From Spirodela intermedia (Eukaryota > Streptophyta > Magnoliopsida > Alismatales > Araceae): a stretch of 64,000 nucleotides of DNA. Shown here piece after piece: positions 50,710 through 64,000 of the stretch. The stretch is from positions 3,845,378-3,909,377 of the forward strand of contig LR746264.1 of NCBI GenBank assembly GCA_902729315.2, written 5' to 3'. A program made the translations under genes and the position numbers. Each line of letters opens with the position of its first letter. Within the stretch, counting starts at the first letter, position 1. The notes under the pieces were generated by a model. It worked only from the letters and a program-made list of their open reading frames with translations. It did no database searches and was not told where the DNA came from.

Positions 50710-50930
50710 GAATTACCAGCCCTCGAACCCTAGTGACTTCAGCTGAAACCTGGGAGTCGGAAGTCGGAAGGATTCCTTCTGGGCGACGATAAACACAAAC
50801 TAGGGTTCGTCGCTTTCGAGTTCTTACTGACGGATGCGGCCGAAACTGCAGGGAGCTTCCGCGAGAACCGCTTGCATTTGCAGCAGAGGGTCGGAAGGGC
50901 TGCAGACGAGGGTAGAAGGTCTAAGCTAAC
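50710..50930 (-). promoter_or_regulatory. probable leader and promoter of the RH24 fragment
   Basis: On the minus strand the sequence before ATG 50709 is moderately GC-rich and carries AACCCTAG at 50807-50800. This motif is common upstream of plant translation and RNA-processing genes. No TATA box is clear. Confidence 0.35.
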
Positions 50931-53079
50931 TAAATATTTCTTTCCTGTAGTGAAGTATAAAGAAAATACCTCCGAGATTTAAATATCCACAAAGCCCTTA
51001 CACATGTTTATATATTTTTATACCCCCAAAGGCCAAATCTATAACGGTTTGCTAGTAAATTACAGCTTGTGAGATCAAAATACCAAAAATCTATATTTTA
51101 AAATACGAAATATATTATAAAGATGATTTTTTCTTTGAAAAAAGTAGTAATTTCCCTAAATTTTCATTATCAAGTTCTATAAATTAAGTGATTAATTTAA
51201 TATTTAAATGTCTTGATTCTAATCATAGCAATTTGAAAATAGATGAGACATTTCCATGAATATGAAAAGACATAAATGTGATTCTATGTATTTACATAAT
51301 TATATTAAATGAGGACATTTGGGTGCTTAGAATTGATGTGTGCAATACCCTTGAGAAATAAAATTTTTATGAAGCCTAAAACTAAAGAGTGCGAATTGGA
51401 TCCAGGATAACTAGAGCAATCGGTCCATTTTATTCATGGCACTTTTCTCAGCCCAATAAGAAGATAAACAAAATATAAAAACTACCATCTCGCCCTAACC
51501 CTAACTCTAATCTCCATCTTCTTCTTGGACAATTGATTGAGAGAAAACTTGAAGAGGAGAAGAACAAGGACGATTCCTTTTATTTAGATTGATGTTCTTG
51601 ATCTTCTTCCCAACAAAGAGAAGAAGAACACTATCCTCCATGCCACTCACATCCGAGTAGGAAGGGACGAAGAGAAAGATCAAGAAATCAATGAGAAGAA
51701 TGAAGGAAAATAAAGTTTAAGCCTTTAAAGACGGAGTTCTTGTTGAAGGTTTTGGGGAGCTATGGTAGTAGTCTGCTATAATTGAAATAGAAGTAATAAT
51801 ATAGCCTCAAATGAAGATACGATTGCTCATTCAAAAATTATATGATTTACCTCAGATAAATAAAAAATTTAAATAGACGCATGAATTCCTGATCTCAATA
51901 TATAATATCATAGCAGAGGGAAAATATGATTGTTCAAATTATTTTTGAAATAATTTTCATTAATATTTATAAAATCATGTGCGGTAGTATGAATGGTTTG
52001 AATTCAGTCAATTAATCTGATATCAAGAATAATAAAAAGTAATGATTTAAAATCACGAACATCTAGTAGATGGGGTAAGCTATCAAAATCATATTTTCAG
52101 TAAGGATTATCATTGCGTGATGCACTAATCACTAATTTCCTATTATTTTAATTTATGTAAATATGAATAATTCTACATCGATATGTAAATTAATATTTTT
52201 GAGGGATATAATTCCAGAATTCAACACTATGAGACTCCAACGTATTCCTCAAATTCTTATTCGAATATTTAAAAGCACGAACTTTAATTTAACATGAATT
52301 ATATTTAATTATATTCATATTCCTGTATAAAACAATATATTCATTTTTCAAGCATTATAATTAATAAGCACAATTCGAACCTCTAATTAGTCTTATGTGT
52401 GGCTTTTATTATCAAAATATTATTGATTTAATACTCAAACAAATGAAATATTATACTTATCCCTGACTGCTTACTTTGGGCTTAGGAAAGAAATAACAAT
52501 CTACTTGGCAAAAGAAGCTAAAAAGTTTGGTAAATGTTCCTTAGTTGATGAGAAAATAGACATTTCACCTAATATTATTATACTCATATAGAAATAAGAT
52601 TACAATGCAAATATATTTATGTTTTCTTTCCTTTGTGGATCTTAGTTCTTTGACGTATTTATAAATTTAATAGGGCAATGCACATGTCACGTGGATTATT
52701 ATACCTTATATAGAAATAGGATTATTGTATGAAAATATTTATGTTTTTCTTAATTTGTGGAGATTAAATTTTAACTTATTTATAAATTATTCAAGCTTTT
52801 ATTACCTTTATCGTTGTTAAACAATCCATGACGTGTTTTGAATCTGCTGAGGTCAGGTTCTTAAAAAAATTGCAACGTTCATGATGTTATCTGGCCATTG
52901 CTAGGAAGATACCAATATTCATATAATATCCTATCAACTTAGTTGTGGAAAATTTTCAGGAATAAGTCAAAGTCTACAAGAATGAAACTAGGTATAATGA
53001 AATAGAGGTGGGACATGAATGTATGATAGTCATCGCATACTAGTAGTTTCTATAATTAGATGAGCGAGTCTAAGGATGG
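50931..53079. other. AT-rich intergenic DNA
   Basis: No gene, no recognisable transposon protein and no ordered repeat is seen. Confidence 0.5.
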
Positions 53080-53520
53080 TCGTACTCAGTTTTTTGCGAA
53101 CTGATATCTAGATAGAAGGCCCAATAACTCGAACATTTTGATAACAATGATGGAGGCTCTTGGACCGCGCGCACCCATTACGACGTTCACACAAATGTGA
53201 GCTTGAACGATAAGGCGAGCTGTTAAGAACCTTGATGATTACGGCGAAAGTAAACCTTCCATAAGAAAACATGCTTATTCCATTCTAAACTTCGTTAAAT
53301 GACCCATTTATACAAAAAGGTTACGTACAATGAAGGAAAACGCTATTCTTCTAGAATAAGAGCAATAGCTCGGTTCCGGTATAATGTTCTTAAAATTTCT
53401 TAAGATTTTAAGGCCATCTCTGATAGAAAACGCTATTCTTCTAGATCAATTTCTTAAAATATGAGTAAATAGATTATGATAACAGAAAATGATGCGAGTT
53501 AATATTAAGGCCATCTCTGA
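53080..53520. repeat. flanking repeat copy A (empty-site form)
   Basis: This copy shares long blocks with 56740-57560. Examples are TTGCGAACTGATWTYTAG, GAGGCTCTTGGACCG, GTTACGGCGAAAGTAAACC-like, CCTTCCATAAGAAAACAT, GGAAAACGCTATTCTTCTAG and GAAAATGATG.GAGTTAAT. It lies downstream of chitinase 1 as copy B lies downstream of chitinase 2. Copy A lacks the 423-bp insert present in B, and repeats the GAAAACGCTATTCTTCTAGA block once internally. Confidence 0.85.
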
Positions 53521-53735
53521 TAGTAAATGCCTTTAAAGTGAGTGAATGAAAGTATTGATCTCATCATTATCAGGCATCGTAATTTCTTACTATTAAAGCC
53601 GGTCACAAAAGTTCAGTAATGCTCTGAAGTGTCAATGGACCAGGTTGGTCGGGAACTCAGTCCCATACTAGCCGACCGCAGATTGATAACTAACGCAGTC
53701 TGATCCATTGTGCAGATTGGTACAACGAGCGAGCA

Positions 53736-53738
<3 letters not shown>

Positions 53739-53797
<59 letters not shown>
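53739..53797. repeat. (GA)n microsatellite
   Basis: About 59 bp of GA, preceded by GAGCGAGCAAGC. Confidence 0.95.
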
Positions 53798-53798
<1 letters not shown>

Positions 53799-55049
53799 CA
53801 CAGACTTGGGATGTGTTGGCATCGTCCCAGACAGGTAAAGTACTAACAAACTATGCTTTATTTCCATAATAAGTACTAACACTCCTTCCACGACTTGATT
53901 ATTAGCGTGGCGATGCGACTCATCCGTTCGTGCTAGGATTTTGTTGTGGGACAAAATGATGACAGACTTTATTAACTTAGACTAACAAACTATTCATGAC
54001 TCTCACAGCAGACTTATGAAATCTAGAGGGATTAAATAAGTTAGATCCGAGTAATCCCGCAAGAATTGGAAAGGATTGGATCGACGCAATTAAAGAATTC
54101 ATAGAGATTAGGGTGCTACTACAGTCAATAAATTGAATTGTACGAATCAAGTGGGTTCTCTCTCTTACTCTATCCACCAACTATATCTTCAGGGAACCTA
54201 TCTAGGATCACTCCGCAACAATATTGCAAGAAAATATACTAGAAGAACAAATAGCTCATAAATGGAAAGATAGAGAGTTTAGAAATAACCCTGATGCGGA
54301 AGCAGACGACGGTTTGATGATGGCTTGAGGGCAGAAGCTGAATGTTGCTTGGCGGATAGTTGGCTGTCTTCCTCGATGATCAATAGCCTCTGACTCAGTC
54401 CAGCGATTCGTTTCAGTGAACCAGGACTTAAGCTTAACTGACTGACAATAATAAAGGGAGGAAAAACATGACTGAGTCGTGCAAGGCGGAGGGAACGGAG
54501 AGACAGCAGGATGAGTGGAACGGATGTAGGCGGAGTTTGGGCTGATGGTGGTTAAGGTGTGAGGTTGGCAGCGGTTGTGGAGATAAAGGGTTAGGCGTTA
54601 AGACGCAGAGATAATAACGAAGACGTCGTAAGGTATTGATAGGAGGTTGAAATGGTGTCAGCGAATGGTGATGGTGAGGAGGGAAGAAAGGGTGAGGCGG
54701 CGGCGGAGATTGAATAAAGTGTGGGTGGCGAAGGTAGGAGGAGAGAAGATAGATGATGGTCTCTCGATCTTTCTCTCACGGAGCGGTGATGCACGGCCTT
54801 CACAGCCTCTCCATCACGGAGTAACAAACAGGAAAGCCTTTCTCGAAAATTATTCTCTGCCTACATAATAAGATTAGGAGATTATTTATAGAGTTCATAA
54901 ACAACACAAAAGACGGACTTAATAATAGAGAAAACCGCTCCTAAATGGGCTCCGGCCGGTACGCTGTTGACGCGGTCGCAAGTTCCATCCCCTGGCTCCT
55001 CACTAGATTTAATCTTAAAGAGGGGAAGATCCCGTCGTTTCCCCCCTCG
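53798..55049. other. region downstream of chitinase 1, no recognised gene
   Basis: It includes the 3' untranslated region of chitinase 1. A purine-rich, less AT-rich block at 54480-54800 has open frames on both strands, but none looks like a known protein. Confidence 0.4.
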
Positions 55050-56739
<1,690 letters not shown>

Positions 56740-57560
56740 TTTTTTTGCGAACTGATTTTTAGTTGGAGGGGCCAATGACTGGAACATTTTAATAAGGATG
56801 ATGAGGCTCTTGGACCGCCCACACCCATTCATTATGTGATTCACACGAATGTGAACTTGAGCAGTAAGGCGAGTTGTTAATAACCATGATGGTTACGGCG
56901 AAAGTAAACCTTCCATAAGAAAACATTCTTATTCCAGTCTAAACTTCGTTAATTTTAGGTTAAATAACCCAGTACCTTTCATAGAATATATCTTACATGG
57001 TATTTTCGGGCTTCCGCCCTACGCGTACTACTGTAAAAGGATTCGGGGGGAACTGGGGTCCGTTTCTATTCTTGACCATTCTTCTTGTTCAGCAATTGCA
57101 TGGGCCGACCCGATGGTTTACCGTGGTTTTACAGGGACGAGTCTGGGATTTACCTGCACTACTGAGAGGATGGGCCTCGGCGGAACGCCATGCAGCCCTA
57201 TTACGGACCACGCCGGCGGGTTATGTCCGATTCTCCTCCCCGGGGTCTTCTAAAGCTCCCGCTTGGGCTAAGTGTGGGATGGTGGGCGTAAACCAGAGGG
57301 TGAAACAGAGGGAGGCTAGGATTCCGCGGACCGTCCGGCGAGGATGCGCAGCGTCGTCGAGCGGCAGACTACTGCTTCTGGTACCGTCCGGAGATTATGC
57401 AAAATGGTTACCCATGATGGAGGAAAACGCTATTCTTCTAGAATAAGAGCAACAGCTCGTTTCTGGTATAATTTTGTTAACAATAGATCAATTTCTTAAA
57501 ACTTGAGCAAATTGATTATGATAATAGAAAATGATGTGAGTTAATTTAAGGCCATCTCTA
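56740..57560. repeat. flanking repeat copy B (filled-site form)
   Basis: This is the homologue of 53080-53520, split by an unrelated insert at about 56972-57394. The left part ends with CGTTAATTTTAGGTTAAATAACCCA and the right part resumes with TTATGCAAAATGGTTAC. Copy A has ACCCATTTATACAAAAAGGTTAC continuous at this place. Confidence 0.85.
56972..57394. other. 423-bp GC-rich insertion, origin unknown
   Basis: The segment is far richer in GC than the repeat it interrupts and has an open plus-strand frame from 56997 to 57446 (149 codons). I recognise no protein in any frame. The composition would fit organellar DNA or a captured gene piece, but no organellar gene was identified. No target-site duplication or terminal inverted repeat is obvious, though GTACC occurs near both ends. 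Confidence 0.55.
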
Positions 57561-58433
57561 TCTAATATTAAATGTCCTGTGAGTATTAAGACATCTATAT
57601 ATTAAGGCCATCTCATCTTTAAAGTGATACCTTTACCCCTGTGAGTATTAAGACTTCTATATACTCTATCTTGCCAACAAAGTCATTTCATTCTCTTCAT
57701 ACTATATCTTATTCATTTTAAGTGTCAACTCTTTTCACAATATTTTCACTTAAATGTCATTATTTCAATATTAGTATGATCTGAACTTCCTTCATTGTTG
57801 TTTGGAGCTGGTATGATAGTCATTGAGAACCTCTACTCACTTAGAACATCACCTTAGAAAACTATGCCCAAAATAAATGATGATTTGAGACTTTTCTACT
57901 TACTATTATCAAAACAAAATTCTAAAAATCTCAAATATTCATCGTATCCTTTGACACATCTCAAAGATGAAGATCACATGTATAAACGTTTAGTCATCTC
58001 AATGTATTTCCGAATATAAAATCATGAATATCAACTTCTCATTGCGCATACTTCATTGATTTAAAATTGTGATTATTCGAAAACATTTCTCGCTACGTCC
58101 GTACATCGTCAGTTTATAACCTTTACACAAGCTGTTGGGTTGTAAGCGACTTTTTAAACCAGTATATCGTATCCAGTGTAGTTAAGCCAGATTTGACACT
58201 CTGATTGTTTCCATTGATCGTTCTCACTTGATTTTCATGGACCCAAAACGAACGTCAATCTGATTTCACGTAATTTTCTCCTATAATGAAGAACATGCCG
58301 GCAAACAAACTTAATTCAAAGCAAGCTAGATGACAGCTGCGGCGATGCGGCAGACCTGGTTTTATTTATATCCTAGTCGTGACGGAAAAAGGAACACCCC
58401 ATCGGCAGGTCTAGTCGTCGTCTTCCTCCGGTG
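57561..58433. other. region downstream of chitinase 2
   Basis: AT-rich DNA including the chitinase 2 3' untranslated region. A GTGAGTATTAAGAC motif repeats at about 57581 and 57641. No gene is seen. Confidence 0.5.
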
Positions 58434-59387
<954 letters not shown>

Positions 59388-59430
59388 CTATGTTATGCTT
59401 TCTCAATCCTTCTCGTTCTCCCTGCCCACC

Positions 59431-59438
59431 CTTTTATA
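59431..59438 (-). promoter_or_regulatory. TATA box of chitinase 2
   Basis: The minus strand reads TATAAAAG followed by GGTGGGCAGG, 89-96 bp upstream of ATG 59342. The same GGTGGGCAGG follows the matching, degenerate box of the pseudogene copy at 62817-62824. Confidence 0.75.
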
Positions 59439-59523
59439 ATAAGGTGAAAGACATCTCGACTAACGTTGACTGCTATAAAGTCTGATCAAGATCGAGCGTG
59501 AGATGGAGAGAGAGCGTGGGACG

Positions 59524-59581
59524 GATACGCTCAGCACCATTGAACAGTATGAGGTCTGGTCGAGAGAGAGCGACGTATACA

Positions 59582-59677
<96 letters not shown>

Positions 59678-59810
59678 TCCTTTATAAAGGGGAAAAGACA
59701 TGAAGATGTAACTAAAAGGTCTAGTTGAGAGAGAGAGAGAGAGAGAGAGAGAGTTGGGCCGATATGCTGAGCACCATTGAACGATATAAGGTCTGGTCAA
59801 GAAACAGCGA
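59524..59810. repeat. direct repeats bracketing AT and GA microsatellites in the chitinase 2 upstream region
   Basis: A block of about 50 bp containing CAGCACCATTGAAC..TAT.AGGTCTGGTC occurs at 59524-59575 and 59761-59810. Between them are (AT)n at 59586-59630, (GA)n at 59635-59673 and (GA)n at 59727-59754. A third relative of the block lies upstream of the pseudogene at about 62949-62998. Confidence 0.85.
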
Positions 59811-59849
59811 CCGAGAGACAGACAGACAGTCTGAAGTCTTATATAATCT

Positions 59850-61010
59850 TTCATTCTTCTAGATTCTGGGCGGCGGTGTGTTTAAGAAAACCTTTTCCGG
59901 CGGGAAGACGTCGGAGGAAATCTCGGGTGACCACAGAGAAACATATGGACCTTAAGCCTCTAGCTAGTCCTTAAACTTCAGAAGTTAATGTAACCCCACA
60001 TGTTGAACTACTACTTTCTAAACACAGGCGTAACATTTCCTAGAATTTTTCATTAATGGTTCTAATAACTTATATTTCATAGTCTCACTTCAGTTGAAAT
60101 ATGACACCTGTATTCCATCAGCAGTGTCTTTTTAGCTCAGATTTGGAAAACAATGAGTTTTTTTCCTAAAGGTTAGTAAAACAATAAGCAAGCCCGTTTC
60201 TACATGCAAATCGCTGACCTTCACTAGAAGCATTTGCAATATTGGCATTAACATGGAAAATATAAATAACCACGTTGCCAAGTGGCAGGTTAGAGCTTGT
60301 GAGCATTTTATTTGAAGATATTCACTATATTACTTAAACCCATATCAAACAAAACCCTCATTCCATGCTTTTGTGAATGGACTACTCATAACTTGACGGA
60401 ATGGGCGACTTTCGGAGGGCAAGGATGCTACGCTTGCTCACTGCAGGACATGGCGCACACGCTAAGTCGGAGGAATGGGCAGAAAACTGTCGCCGTGTGC
60501 AATTAGATCCACAGTTGATGTAACTAAAGATCTTGACTTTTCAACAACTGCACGTTCATTAAATGTGGCGACTGGGCGTTTGAATTGGAATTCCTATGAT
60601 GAGAGCTCATAATTATGGTTGTCTATGTTAAAGAAGAAAGATACTTGTCTAACTTTCGTCTTGAGCCCGATTACAGGTTGTAGCAGACGCAGGTAAAAGG
60701 GTGTCATGCATTTTTTTCACTTCATTTTATTGACAAGGATAAAAAAACAGAATATTCTATCTTCTCCCTTTTCTTCAATGAAAATTTACATTAATGTGAC
60801 AGTCAAAATCTACCAACGCAGTTAACATTGTACATTTAGCAAACTCTAAAACCAATAGAGGAATAGAAATAGATCTTTAAAGTTCCATACCATGTCATAG
60901 GGTATACTATCTCATTAGTTTTGGATATTGATGTTTTAATGACTTCATTTCTCTTGAGCACCTTGTGACTACTTTAAAAGCATTCAAACAGTTTGTAATA
61001 ATGTGTCATT
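59850..61010. repeat. duplicated 5' flank of the chitinase unit, copy 1
   Basis: Long blocks match 63020-64000. Shared segments include GGCGGTGTGTTTAA, CAGAGAAACATAT, CAGATTTGGAAAA, ATCTTCACTAGAA-like, GGGCGGTGTG-like, TTACATTAATGT, CAGTTAACATT.TACATTTAGCA and ATGACTTCATTTC. No gene is seen. Confidence 0.8.
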
Positions 61011-62050
61011 AGTTTCAATGAACATTGTAACCAATTTTTTTGGCATTTAAATCATCATCTCATAATTTCGACTTCCATTTATGTAGTATGTTTTAAGATT
61101 TTATCAGATTTTTAAATAAAATATGCCGCAACATTTCTAAAATCATGACATTTAAAATCTCATTGGCATTTAAATTTGTCACTTTAAGAGCATTACATAG
61201 TTTTTTGTATAATTTTCTCACATAGAACGTCATAGGTAATTTAGCTCCATTCCCAATGGACTTTTGTTTCCCCAGTACTAGAGATGAATAAAGTTTTGCT
61301 GCAATACGAAATTTTTTGCATAACTTCTTGGCTTATCTATCACAAGTTCATGATTTAAATCCTTTGAACTATTTTCAATTGTATTCTCCTTTTAAAAAGT
61401 AACTTGTGGCATTTTTTGCACTTTGTTTATTCTATTTTGACTTTTTATTAAATTAAATTTCTAATAAAATCTAAATTACATTTGAAGTGGTAATTTAAGA
61501 AAAGGTGATGAATGATGGAATAAATGTGAGGAGTTCACTATTAAAATTCAAGAAATGTACTACAAGTAAAAACTTATTTATTAAATATTTACTACATATT
61601 CAATGATGTTCGTGAGAGCTAAAAGTTCTATATTTCCAAGAATTATTCAACATGTATAATGATGATGCTGATATGATCCTATTGCTCATAAATGAATCTA
61701 AAGAGTTAATCTCTGAGATATTTGTATGTCGAAACAAGTGCAGCATCCTAGAATTCTTAAGTATTAAAGATCTAGTGCCAATGCATGTGATGAAATATTC
61801 AAGTCACTAGCGGGACCTGAACTAGAAAAATGTATAGTAACAAGTTGAAAGCCTCAATGAGAATTATTTGGAAATTGACAAAATATTAGAGTGCAAGATT
61901 TGAACTGAGAACCTAAATGACGATAAATCGGGAGCCCCAATAAAGAAATACCTGAAAAATACGAAATATGAATGACACCACCAGCAAGTATTGAATTCCG
62001 AATCTAAAAGGATGACAAGTTGAAAGCCTTAGCAGGTAGGTTCAATAGTG
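61011..62050. other. AT-rich DNA downstream of the chitinase pseudogene
   Basis: No gene. The phrase ACAAGTTGAAAGCCT occurs twice (about 61840 and 62010), so 61840-62030 may hold a small diverged duplication. The similarity to the chitinase coding region stops near 62055. Confidence 0.45.
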
Positions 62051-62054
62051 GCTA

Positions 62055-62724
<670 letters not shown>

Positions 62725-62816
62725 GCCGCTCAACAAAGAAGGGTCCGACGAATGTTATGTTATGCTCGTCACGATATGTTATGGTCTGTGAATCCTTCTT
62801 ACCTTTCCTGCCCACC

Positions 62817-62824
62817 CTTTTATG
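62817..62824 (-). promoter_or_regulatory. degenerate TATA box of the chitinase pseudogene
   Basis: The minus strand reads CATAAAAG where copy 2 has TATAAAAG, with the same GGTGGGCAGG after it. Confidence 0.5.
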
Positions 62825-64000
62825 CTAGGAAGATAGAGAGAAAGGTAGTGACTAAAAGGTCTAGTGGAGAGGTAGAGAGAGACACTGGGTCCAACATCCC
62901 GTCTAACATTGGCTTTTATAAAGTCTGGTCGAGAGAGAGAGCCTGGGCCCGATATCCTGAGTACCATTGAGCGGTACACGGTCTAGTCGACAAGGAGCAT
63001 AGTATTGTCTAATCTTAACTCTTTTAGATTCTTTGGGGCGGTGTGTTTAACGTCACCTTTTCGCGTGGGGAGATGGAGAAAATATCCGACGGACGGCAGA
63101 GAAACATATTGACTTCCCCAAGCTTCTAGTTAACTTTTATTTCTCATCAGTTACGTCAATCAACATGTTTTACTACTTTCTCCTACACTATCCAATTAAT
63201 ATTTGTAATAACTTATTTTCTATATGGTTTCACTTCAATTTTGATATCACCTATATTTCATCAAAATCGTTTTCTAGTTCAGATTTGGAAAATATTGAGT
63301 GTTTTTCATAAAAAAGCTAGTGAGACGATAATTAAATCCGTTTCTCCATGCATATGTTCGATCTTCACTAGAAATCCTTGCAATGTTGACAATAACACAC
63401 ACTCTCTCGCATATAATTGACATTCTTTACCATTATCCATAAGCTCTTGAGATTCGACCATTCATACCTCATTAGATTGCAGTTGCTACGACTACGACTT
63501 TGCCGGCTAAATAGAATGATCTTACCTTCTTGAGGAGCTTCAATTTCTATAAATAGGGGACTAGCGTTTTAATCGGATTTACTTCGGTAGGGGCTCATAA
63601 TTCTGGTTCTCCAGGCTATTGACGGCTGGCTACAATGTTAACAAGGCATAGGATAGTAAGATTGTGCAACAGATGTAAAGAAACCTATGTTCCAAACATT
63701 CATCTTAGAACTTATAACATTTTAGTTTTTACTTCAATACAAGGACAAGAATAATACTCTATCCTATCTTTTTCTTAAATGATGTTACTTACATTAATGT
63801 AACAATAAAAGTCTTAAATACAGTTAACATTCTACATTTAGCAGATAATTATCTCGACTCTAGTGGCAATTGTGGAATATAAATCGGTCTTAGTACTTGC
63901 ATTAAAGAATTCATTTCTGGATATTGGTATTTGAATGACTTCATTTCACTTGAACAACTTGTGAATACTGCAAAAGAATTCAATACATTCGTAGTAATGC
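62825..64000. repeat. duplicated 5' flank of the chitinase unit, copy 2
   Basis: From about 63020 to the window edge this matches 59850-61010 block by block, with about 390 bp less DNA. No gene is seen. The similarity continues to the last base, so the duplication extends beyond the window. Confidence 0.8.

Noticed and set aside
53739-53797. Regular repeats as a possible CRISPR array
   Set aside because: All dense arrays here are simple sequence repeats with no unique spacers, in a plant nuclear genome.

Overview
This window is nuclear DNA of a flowering plant. The genes are split by many GT-AG introns of 79 bp to about 3.6 kb, the intergenic DNA is AT-rich and holds decayed Ty1/copia fragments, and all the proteins are plant families: DGS1, ALDH22A1, WAT1/EamA, RH24 and class III chitinase. 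Several first exons are GC-rich. GA/CT microsatellites are unusually frequent. I cannot name the species; a monocot or early-diverging angiosperm is only a guess.

Layout. 1-4.2 kb: copia integrase relic (minus strand) and AT-rich DNA. 4.2-12.2 kb: a seven-exon plus-strand gene for a secreted, single-pass membrane protein with an ethylbenzene-dehydrogenase/cytochrome c-552-type haem-binding domain (6028-12203). It is preceded by a second, diverged copy of its first exon (4667-5038) and by a tandem array built on that exon's donor junction. 12.2-21.5 kb: gene-poor, with a decayed copia gag. 21.8-23.7 kb: minus-strand WAT1-related (EamA) transporter, seven exons. 23.7-28.2 kb: gene-poor, with a duplicated AT-rich segment and a CTGT microsatellite. 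28.5-41.4 kb: DGS1/NCA2-domain mitochondrial membrane protein, 14 exons, plus strand. 42.6-49.7 kb: ALDH22A1, 14 exons, plus strand. 50.3-50.7 kb: 5' fragment of a DEAD-box helicase RH24 gene (minus), cut off at a CT microsatellite. 50.7-55 kb: gene-poor. 55-64 kb: a tandem cluster of GH18 class III chitinases on the minus strand, two intact single-exon genes and one pseudogene, with duplicated flanks.

The four multi-exon models were built by hand. All junctions are GT-AG, phases match, and the joined frames give 344, 394, 610 and 600 residues, close to the family lengths as I remember them. The genes are unrelated housekeeping or defence loci and do not form one pathway. The chitinase cluster is the only functional grouping. 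I found no clearly new biological system. The most interesting structures are the duplicated first exon with its junction-derived array, the chitinase birth-and-death cluster, and a pair of flanking repeats that look like an empty and a filled insertion site.
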